Under the pieces are notes generated by a model that saw nothing but the letters and a program-made list of their open reading frames with translations, ran no database searches and was not told the origin of the DNA. The position numbers and the translations under genes are program-made. From the NCBI GenBank assembly GCA_016490735.1, contig JAEMWC010000013.1:1-64000 (forward strand): a DNA stretch of 64,000 bases, written 5' to 3'. This DNA is from Pachyseris speciosa (taxonomy: Eukaryota; Cnidaria; Anthozoa; Scleractinia; Pachyseridae). Positions 9,343 to 16,461 of this stretch are shown here, in pieces; position 1 is the stretch's first letter, and the number at the start of each line of letters is the position of its first letter.

Positions 9343-9365
9343 GCAGCCCGTCTGAAGGGGCGGGC
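9333..9365 (+). promoter_or_regulatory. Candidate -1 ribosomal frameshift signal (PRF1)
   Basis: The slippery heptamer G_GGA_AAC at 9333-9339 is in phase with the mini-ORF. UAA follows directly (9340-9342). After a 6-nt spacer (9340-9345) a stem-loop GCCCGTC-TGAAGG-GGCGGGC spans 9346-9365 (7 bp with one G-U). The -1 frame continues LSSPSEGAGI into the PLA2 region. The stem-loop is identical in element 2, where the heptamer is T_TTA_AAC with the same 6-nt spacing. Confidence 0.7.
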
Positions 9366-10043
9366 ATAGGATCAACATTATTAACAACTGGATTAGATTT
9401 GCTTGGTCATGCGGCTCCAATGATTGGTAAAAAGGCATTGCAAGCTGGAAGATATTACGCTTCAGAAGCTCTCAGAAATCCAAAGCTACAAAAGCAAATT
9501 ATTGACAAAGGACTTTCCCTAGCAAAGCCGGCGATTGCGAAGGTTGGTAAAGAAGGCTTAATGCAATTGAGCACTGCTATTAGACCCAAACGCTCTGATA
9601 AGAGACAAACCCATAAAACAGATATTAAAGGCATTGATTATACACGTGGTGGTGCTATTGACATTCATAAGGTTATTGGCAAGCTTCCTAAACCAAAAGC
9701 AGGTTGGACTCCAAGTAAGTATAAATATATGGGACCTTATAACCGCTTCATGAACAGTTGGAGTATGATAAAAATACAGGTGAGGTCACAAAATGGAATG
9801 TCCTACCTTACAATAAAGTAGATGAATTAGCAGCTTATCATGATATTTGTTATGATATGGGAAAAAATAAAGGTGATTGTGATAGAACAATGGTCGAGTC
9901 ACTAGATCAAATACCATATGGTGAGATGCCAAAATGGGGTCAAACAGCCAGATTCTTAATTGACAAAAAAACAGAAACTTGGTCTCGGCATTTCAAAAAA
10001 CGGAAAAAGCCGTCGAGTGAAGAAAACTGGCAAGAAAAATTAG
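9336..10043 (+). pseudogene. Parvovirus-type phospholipase A2 domain protein
   Basis: Secreted-PLA2-like fold used by parvovirus VP1 and some adintoviruses to breach endosomal membranes. The calcium-loop-like YKYMGPYN lies at about 9719-9742 and the catalytic HDxxY in DELAAYHDICYD at about 9825-9860; C/D-rich GDCDR follows. The N-terminal part (SPSEGAGI, then an Ala/Lys helix) is in frame 0 from the slip site. One C is missing near 9743, moving the catalytic half to the integrase frame. One extra A in the 9964-9970 run moves it back, so the C-terminus (LGLGISKNGKSR...) ends at TAG 10041-10043. No ATG precedes SPSEGAGI; the first in-frame ATG is near 9420. Confidence 0.75.
9995..10001 (+). promoter_or_regulatory. 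Candidate -1 frameshift site A_AAA_AAC (PRF2)
   Basis: AAAAAAC, in phase with the PLA2 C-terminal frame (TCA AAA AAC GGA). The -1 shift leads into KKRKKPSSEENW of the integrase frame. Element 2 has the same heptamer in the same phase (61686-61692). No strong downstream stem was seen; GCC...GGC pairing is weak. Confidence 0.6.
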
Positions 10044-10963
10044 CAGATGAATTACATGCACCCATAAAACGAAATTTCACTCGGCGGCGTGTGATTGTAA
10101 ATATAATTGATAAAATATGGGCAAGTGATCTAGTTGAAATGCAACAGTTCAGTAAATGGAATAAAGGCTATCGATATCTTCTTATGGTTATTGATGTCTT
10201 CAGCAAATATGGTTGGATTGTCCCATTGAAGGATAAGAAAGGTGAATCTGTCACTGAAGCATTCAAAACAATATTCAAGGAAGGCAGAAAACCACAATAT
10301 CTATGGGTTGATAAAGGTAAAGAGTTTTACAACAAACACTTGAAGGACTTGCTAGAGAAACATAGTGTACAGATGTACTCAACTGAGAATGAAGAGAAGT
10401 CATCAGTAGTTGAAAGATGGAATAGGACAATCAAGTCCAAAATGTGGAAGCAGTTCACTGTTCAAGGTAATACACAGTATTTAGACATGTTACCAAAATT
10501 AGTGAAACAGTATAATAATACCAAACATTCGAGCATAAAGATGACACCCGTTGAAGCATCTGATAAGAGGAATGAAGGAACTGTTTACTTCAATTTGTAT
10601 GGTGATATTAAAACATTAAAACAGAAACCGAAATTCAAAATAGGTGACAAGGTCCGAATATCTAAGTATAAACGGAATGTGTTCGACAAGGGCTATACAC
10701 CAAATTGGACTGAAGAAGTGTTTACAGTTGATAAAATCCAATACACAAACCCAATAACATACAAACTAAAAGATCTCAACGATGAAGATCTACAAGGGAG
10801 TTTTTATGAAGCTGAATTATTAAAAGCCAGACAGGATGTATTCCGTATTGATAAAGTCATTCGCAGAGATTACAAGAAGAAGCAAGCTTTGGTGAAGTGG
10901 AAGGGTTACAGTGACGAATTTAACAGTTGGATACCGTTCAAGGATTTAAAAGATATATCATAA
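9995..10963 (+). CDS. DDE integrase with C-terminal chromodomain
   Basis: Retroviral/Ty3-type integrase of Polintons, which inserts the element into host DNA. Catalytic triad: Asp in IWASDLVEM, Asp in YLWVDKGKEF, Glu in SSVVERWNRT. A C-terminal SH3-like segment (PKFKIGDKVRISKYK) precedes a chromodomain ending ALVKWKGYSDEFNSWIPFKDL. The frame is intact to the stop at 10961-10963. There is no ATG before the catalytic core: the first Met in frame after the overlap is in DLVEM. Start by -1 frameshift from PLA2 is therefore proposed. The frame also stays open upstream to 9758 because of the two PLA2 indels; that apparent fusion is probably accidental. Confidence 0.92.
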   Translation, partial: KKRKKPSSEENWQEKLADELHAPIKRNFTRRRVIVNIIDKIWASDLVEMQQFSKWNKGYRYLLMVIDVFSKYGWIVPLKDKKGESVTEAFKTIFKEGRKPQYLWVDKGKEFYNKHLKDLLEKHSVQMYSTENEEKSSVVERWNRTIKSKMWKQFTVQGNTQYLDMLPKLVKQYNNTKHSSIKMTPVEASDKRNEGTVYFNLYGDIKTLKQKPKFKIGDKVRISKYKRNVFDKGYTPNWTEEVFTVDKIQYTNPITYKLKDLNDEDLQGSFYEAELLKARQDVFRIDKVIRRDYKKKQALVKWKGYSDEFNSWIPFKDLKDIS

Positions 10964-10973
10964 AAGAAAATTA

Positions 10974-11053
10974 TCTAACATATATATAAGTAGACCTTAC
11001 AGTATTCTGTTATTTGCTATTATATGTAGCCAAAAATATGATTTTTCTGGCTA
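10974..11053 (+). terminator. Orphan TCTAA motif and TAGCCA hairpin
   Basis: TCTAA at 10974-10978 followed by TATATATAAG, but no ORF begins after it (the ATG near 11025 is followed by TAG). A hairpin TAGCCAAAAAT...ATTTTTCTGGCTA lies at 11027-11053. A similar TAGCCA...TGGCTA hairpin lies just after the polymerase gene of element 2 (59782-59811), so it may mark transcript 3' ends. A lost small gene, or the position of the BRO gene in element 2, is an alternative reading. Confidence 0.35.
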
Positions 11054-11079
11054 TATAAAAAAACATATTTAAAAACAAA

Positions 11080-11095
11080 TCTATAGTTATTACAT
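11080..11095 (+). promoter_or_regulatory. TCTA promoter motif
   Basis: ATCTATAGTTATTACATATG: TCTA 11080-11083, ATG 11096. Confidence 0.45.
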
Positions 11096-11320
11096 ATGGA
11101 GAATAAGAATGTCAAAAGAGGTCGTGGAAGGCCTAGAGTTAAAAGTGATGAAGAAAGAAGAAAACATAGGACCAACTATATGTTAAATAAAGAATGGTAT
11201 TGTGATATTTGCAAGACAGGACGAAATTACACGCTAGCTGGGAAGTGGTCTCACTTGAAAACAAAGAAGCACCTTAAAAGTATGACATTAGCTGTTGATG
11301 AGAGGACATCAATTTTGTAA
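11096..11320 (+). CDS. AT-hook plus C2H2 zinc-finger small protein
   Basis: 74 residues. KRGRGRPRVKS near the N-terminus is an AT-hook; WYCDICKTGRNYTLAGKW...HLKTKKH gives a CxxC...HxxxxxH finger. Intact. It lies between integrase and polymerase, where element 2 instead has a BRO-N/nuclease gene. Probably a DNA-binding regulator or accessory factor; not assigned to a named family. Confidence 0.7.
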   Translation: MENKNVKRGRGRPRVKSDEERRKHRTNYMLNKEWYCDICKTGRNYTLAGKWSHLKTKKHLKSMTLAVDERTSIL

Positions 11321-11404
11321 TGAACGGAGCGCGCAGAAACGATGCAGCAATAGTGATAAAGAAGGAATGACAGTTCAAAGGATCCAGTTTTTGGATCACT
11401 TGAA

Positions 11405-11453
11405 TTTTTAAATATATAAAACACATTTAAAGAAATAGTGACTATAGAATAAT
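11405..11453 (+). promoter_or_regulatory. Polymerase gene promoter, TATA-type
   Basis: ATTTTTAAATATATAAAACAC, then TTTAAAGAAATAGTGACTATAGAATAATATG. The segment TTAAAGAAATA...CTATAnAATAATATGG is shared with the polymerase promoter of element 2 (55761-55790). It lacks the TCTAA motif, suggesting a separate (early-like) expression class. Confidence 0.5.
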
Positions 11454-14400
11454 ATGGAAAAAATAATCGAAACCAATTATATGGATAAGAAGAGTCTCAA
11501 GAAACTGAGCAAATCTGAGCTCATCAATTTGCTGTTGAAGCAACAGAAGAAACCAAAGATCGTTATCGTGGATGATACCAAGCCAGTGCCAGCACCCCGA
11601 AGGAGTGTCAAGCAGATGGTTCAAGATTATGAAGACAACATAATTCTTCCACCATTGGAATTCAGGGACAGACCTGTGCCAGCACCCAGAACCAAAAAAC
11701 CGTTACCAGTACCATTACCAAGGACTAAGATAGAGAAAGTTGATAAAGCTTTGAAAGGTTATACTGAGTCTTTTGAAATCAGTATAAAAAATGACAAAGA
11801 CCCGCTTGCGCAACTGCAAAACACAAGAAAGGCTGTTGCATATAATATTATAAAATTGTTGAATGAAATAAAAGGACTGAAATTTGTTGAAACACTCAAG
11901 GTAACATTTGCAAAAATGACTGACGGAGAAATAGAATTCAAAACTGCATATTTCAATAGTGTAGCTCAAACAATTGTGAATAATCTGGAAGTAACTGAAT
12001 CACTACAGTTGTCAAAAGACCAAATAATGAATAAGATTGCAGTTTGGGTATCTGAAGGTTCTGGTTGGACAATCGAATCTGTTGATAGTCATTACCTCAA
12101 TGTGGTGAAATATCAACCAATGAAAGGCTCTTCATACATTAAACTACCTCAGGAACTTAGAAACAGTAGAAAAGGATTGATTAATATGAAAAATGAGGAT
12201 GATGAATGCTTCCGATGGTGTCACATCAGGCACTTGAATCCACAAGATAAAGGCCCACAGAGGATTAAAAAAGTTGACAAGCAATATGTCAAAAATCTGG
12301 ATTACACTGGGATTGAATTTCCAGTGACAACAAAACAGTACAACAAAATAGAAAAACAAAATGAGATCAACATCAATGTATTTGGTTATGAGGAGAAACA
12401 AGTCTACCCAATTTACATTTCAAAAGAGAATTATGAAGACTGTTTTAATCTTCTTCTTATAACAGAAAATGAAAAAAAGCATTATGTGTTTATTAAAGAT
12501 TTCAACAGGTTAATGTACAATCATACTAAACATAAGGAAAGAAAGCATTTCTGCATGCGTTGTTTGCAATGTTTCAGCTCCGAAAGAGTATTGAATACAC
12601 ACAAAGAAAACTGCATACAAGTCAATGGCACACAAGCAATAAAAATGCCAAACAAAGATAACAATATTCTGAAATTCAACAACTTTCATAAACAACAACA
12701 GGTACCATTTGTGATCTATGCTGATTTTGAGGCCATCACTGAGAAAATACACGGTTGCCAACCCAACAATGATAAATCATACACTGAAGCCTATCAGAAG
12801 CATACTGATTGTGGATATGGTTACAAAGTTGTTTGTTGTTATGATGATAAATATAGCAAACCAGCAGCAATATACAGAGGTGAAAAGGCTGTGTACAAAT
12901 TCATGGAAGCTATGTTGGAGGAAGTTAAATATTGCAAGAAGGTTATGAAAAAAGAATTCAACAAACCATTGAAAATGACAAGAGATGATGAGGAGAAATT
13001 CCAAAAAGCCAAGGAATGTCATATTTGTGATAAAAAATACACTGACAAAGATATTCGAGTACGAGATCACTGTCATATTACTGGCCAGTATAGAGGATCA
13101 GCTCATCAAGAATGCAACCTGAAACTCAGAGTCAACCCAGAAGAAATAAAGATACCTGTTATATTTCACAATCTAAGAGGTTATGATAGTCATTTTATTA
13201 TGCAGGAGATTGGAGCCATTGTAAAGAAACACACCTTCACAAATAAGAAAGGCGAGAAGTGCCAAATGACGATCAATGCTATACCCAATAACATGGAGAA
13301 GTATATGGCTTTCATGCTTGGTAATCACTTGACCTTTCTTGATAGTTTCCAGTTCATGAGCTCTAGTTTGGAAAAACTTGTAGGCAATCTACCAAAAGAA
13401 GCCTTAAAATACACCTCACAAGAGTTTAAGGGAAATGATCTTAATCTGATGGCACAGAAAGGTGTTTATCCTTATGACTATATGGATAGTTTCAATAAAT
13501 TTAACCAAAAGCTGCCATCAAAAGATGAATTTCATAGAATATTGAGTGATGAGCATATATCAGATGAAGACTATGCACATGCTCAGACTGTTTGGAATAC
13601 ATTCTCTTTGAAAAAAATGGGTGAGTATCATGATTTGTACCTTAAATCAGACATCCTACTGTTGGCTGATGTATTTGAAAACTTCAGGAAAACATGCCTT
13701 GTGTACTGCAAACTGGGATGCTATGCTGAAGATGGGATGCTATGCTGAAGATGACCAACATCAAATTAGAATTGATGACTGACATTGATATGTTCCAGTT
13801 CATTGAAAAGGGTCTGCGTGGTGGTATCAGTTATATTGCCAACCGTTACGGTAAAGCAAATAATAAATACATGAAAGAGTATGATGAGAAGGCGCCCTCA
13901 AAGTACATCATGTATCTTGATGCCAATAATTTGTATGGTTGGGCAATGAGCCAATACCTCCCAACTAGCGGTTTCAAATGGTTGTCTGATAAAAAAATCA
14001 ATAATCTCAACCTGACTAAGTACAAAGAAGATAGTGCAAAGGGTTTGATTCTTGAAGTTGATTTAGAATACCCCCAAGAGTTACATGATCTGCATAATGA
14101 CTACCCACTTGGACCGGAAAAGGTCAAAGTAGCTGAAAATATGTTGTCTGATTACTGCAAAGATATTGCAAAGAAATACAATATATCAACTGGTTTGGTA
14201 CATTAACTGATACCAACATTAAGCAACAAAGAGAAGTATGTTCTTCATTACAGAAACCTCCAATTATACACAGACTTGGGTTTGAAAATAACAAAAATCC
14301 ATAGAGTGCTAGAGTTCAAACAATCCCCTTGGCTGAGGCAGTACATTGACTTCAATACACAGAAAAGAACCAATGCTAAAAATGCCTTTGAGAAAGACTT

Positions 14401-15175
14401 CTTCAAACTCATGAATAACAGTGTATTTGGAAAAACGATGGAAAACCTCAGAAAGCGAGTAGACGTCAGATTAGTCACCGATGAAAAGAAACTATTAAAA
14501 ATGGCTGCTAAACCGACATATGTTAGCAGTAAAATCTTCAATGAAAATTTGGTAGCTGTGCATAAGATTAAAGAAACACTCACCCTAAACAGGCCGGCAT
14601 ACGTGGGGATGTGTATTCTAGACCTTAGCAAGACATTGATGTATGAATTCCACTACAACTACATCAAAGAGAAATATGGAGATGAAGCAAAATTACTATT
14701 CACAGACACAGACAGCTTGACCTATGAAATCGAAACCGAAGACGTCTATAGAAATTTCTGGAAGGATAAAAATAAATTTGACAACAGCGACTACCCAGAA
14801 TACTCTCCATATTTCGATAAGGCGAATAAAAAAGTAATTGGTAAATTCAAAGATGAGGCTGCAGGAGTTCCAATTTGTGAATTCATCGGTCTACGATCGA
14901 AAATGTATAGCTATATGAAAGACAACCAAAAAGGAGGGAAGACTGCTAAAGGAATTAGGAAGAATATTATTAAGAATAACATCAAACATGAAAATTATAA
15001 AGAGACACCATTTGATAATAAACAGTTGCATCATAGAATGAAAACAATCAGAAGCCAAAACCATCAACTAGGAAGTTATGAGATAAATAAAGTATCACTC
15101 AGCTACTTTGACGACAAGCGGTATATTCACGATAATGGCGTGACAAACTATGCATACGGACATTATAAAATCTAA
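11454..15175 (+). pseudogene. Protein-primed family B DNA polymerase (pPolB), two breaks
   Basis: Replicative polymerase, about 1240 codons. The N-terminus has PAPR/PVPAPRT repeats. A C2H2-like finger (FCMRCLQCF...HKENC), ExoI YADFEAIT, an endonuclease VII-like insert (CHICDKKY...DHCHITGQYRGSAHQECN), ExoII HNLRGYDSHF, ExoIII YLKSDILLLADVF, motif A YLDANNLYGW, motif B MNNSVFGKTMEN and motif C FTDTDSLTYE follow in the normal order. Breaks: a small deletion plus 19-bp duplication at 13715-13752 shifts the frame and removes a conserved segment before motif A, and a nonsense TAA stands at 14204-14206 (Lys position in element 2). After that the frame is open to 15175. Confidence 0.93.
13715..13752 (+). 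repeat. 19-bp perfect tandem duplication in pPolB
   Basis: GGGATGCTATGCTGAAGAT occurs at 13715-13733 and again at 13734-13752. Compared with element 2 about 36 bp just before it are missing. Duplication plus deletion breaks the frame. Confidence 0.9.
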
Positions 15176-15997
15176 AAAGTTCAGCTGTTGCGGTGTTTTT
15201 ATCGCCTCAAACCCACTGATTTGCCTAGTTCAGGATAGTATTGTGAGTTTTGTTGAATATTTAATTTAAAATACTGCCCTCTTTCTGACCCTTTACCCGA
15301 AGAATTAGCATATGAGACAGGAACATTGTTGGGGGGTTTCCCTTTCGAATGAGTCATCAAACTACGCCAGATTTTTCACTTTTTACACATGCGTATTATT
15401 TTTTATCTTTGTAAATTTCATTTATGTACCACAAGCATAAAAATGAAAATACAAACGCAAATATAAGGGTTTTTTACACAGATAAAGTGTGGCTTGTATA
15501 CAAAGTATCTAACGATTGGAAAAAGCGGGGACCTTTCGTTAGCGAAATGTATACAAGCCACCCCGTGGAATAACGAAAAACCCCCGCCGTTATTCCATGG
15601 GTTAAAAACACACAAAAAATCACCCTGAGATGGTGTCGGGTTGTTGGGTAGAGCTATGTTCAAGATTAGACTTGTCAGAAGTGCCGGTTGAACCTCAAGT
15701 CGGAGGGTGAAAAAAACAATTAAACAAATACTTGGCCCTAAGAGGGTCTGATAGGGCCAGAGCGGAGTGGAGGTGGGAAAAACATAAATGATAGTGCTCT
15801 GGTGGTGTGGAGGTGGGAATACAAAAAAAAAAAAAAAAAAAAAACCTCTCATGAAGGACGGGTGGTGATTCAAATTCCAAATTAAGTCCCTCATGAGAGG
15901 TTCTGGTGGCCACCAGTTTTGCTATTTTTTTCTGCATCTTTAATTGCTTCAACAAATTATGTAACCATCGGATGGTTCCACGTGAGAAATAATAGCT
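15176..15997. other. Gene-free stretch inside the right end of element 1
   Basis: No coding signal. It holds a TGAGTCA site (15350-15356) next to a G-run, a pair of inverted segments around TATACAAGCC (about 15490-15570), a poly-A/T run (about 15822-15844) and an inverted pair CCTCTCATGA...TCATGAGAGG (15845-15902). The 15430-15900 part looks like a separate insertion, but no clear boundaries were found. Confidence 0.4.
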
Positions 15998-16005
15998 ATA
16001 GGTGA

Positions 16006-16225
16006 TGACTCATTTCCTGTTTTCCGAGAATGTCACGCTTGGTGATTTTTCCGAGAAAGACACGCATTTATAATAAACTATAGATTGCAAAATACGAGAT
16101 CAAAAATGTGCTGACCTTGGTTCCATCAGATTGAACAACTATAGATTTCATCAAATTAAATAACTATATATTCCATCAAATTAAATAACTATATATTCCA
16201 TCAAATTAAATAACTATATATTCCA
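16006..16225. repeat. Subterminal repeats of element 1
   Basis: TGACTCA (16006-16012). Then two units of TTTCCGAGAAxGxCACGC (16021-16038 and 16048-16065, 27-nt pitch). Then four 25-bp units AACTATATATTCCATCAAATTAAAT starting at 16137, 16162, 16187 and 16212. The first two motifs recur, inverted, at the left end of element 2, so they belong to the terminal repeat. Confidence 0.7.
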
Positions 16226-16245
16226 GAATACGAGACCAGAAGGCG

Positions 16246-16318
16246 AGTAGTATAGTGTTTGGTTTGGTTCGAGATCATTTTGAAAAAATGATTTCGTACC
16301 ACCAAACACTATACTACT
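16246..16318. repeat. Terminal palindrome (right end of element 1)
   Basis: AGTAGTATAGTGTTTGGT (16246-16263) is perfectly complementary to 16301-16318. The interior (GGTTCGAGATCATTTT / AAAATGATTTCGTACC) pairs with two mismatches, making an almost complete 36-bp hairpin with a tiny loop. It ends in ACT-3', compatible with the AGT-type termini of element 2. Confidence 0.8.
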
Positions 16319-16345
16319 GATAGGATAGGAAAAGATAAGATCAGA

Positions 16346-16411
16346 CAAGATAAGATAAGATAAGATAAGATAAGATAAGATAAGATAAGATAAGATAAGA
16401 TAAGATAAGAT
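16346..16411 (+). repeat. (GATAA)n microsatellite
   Basis: At least a dozen tandem GATAA units directly outside the Polinton end, in the intron before P450-A exon a. Confidence 0.9.
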
Positions 16412-16461
16412 GACTCTGGAAATGCATTATATAACGATCCTGAATTTTCTTTACCAATCAG

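Larger units (their letters stand above)
1..16318 (+). mobile_element. Polinton/Maverick-like element 1 (left end outside window)
   Basis: Recognised from the co-occurrence of packaging ATPase, minor and major capsid, adenain-like protease, retroviral-type integrase and protein-primed family B polymerase. This is the diagnostic Polinton/adintovirus set. The right end is taken at 16318, where a 73-bp palindrome ends and host (GATAA)n plus P450 sequence begins. Capsid, protease, integrase and polymerase all read rightward; the spike, a small ORF and the ATPase read leftward. Polymerase, spike, capsid and ATPase frames are broken, so the copy is probably not autonomous unless some indels are assembly errors. 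The 5' end and the target-site duplication cannot be seen. Confidence 0.93.

Noticed and set aside
9758..10963. A single open frame that runs from the PLA2 catalytic motif into the integrase, suggesting a true gene fusion
   Set aside because: The PLA2 N-terminal and C-terminal parts are in another frame; two compensating indels (missing C near 9743, extra A in 9964-9970) place the catalytic part in the integrase frame by accident. In element 2 PLA2 has its own stop and the integrase is in -1.
11379..11396. Hairpin GATCCA-GTTTT-TGGATC as a terminator
   Set aside because: Six-bp stem with no counterpart in element 2; too weak to call.
15490..15910. Internal inverted repeats as the real end of element 1
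   Set aside because: The conserved subterminal box and the AGTAGTATAG palindrome lie further out at 16006-16318 and match the end of element 2.
16137..16225. CRISPR-like array
   Set aside because: 25-bp units are directly adjacent without unique spacers and lie in a eukaryotic transposon end.
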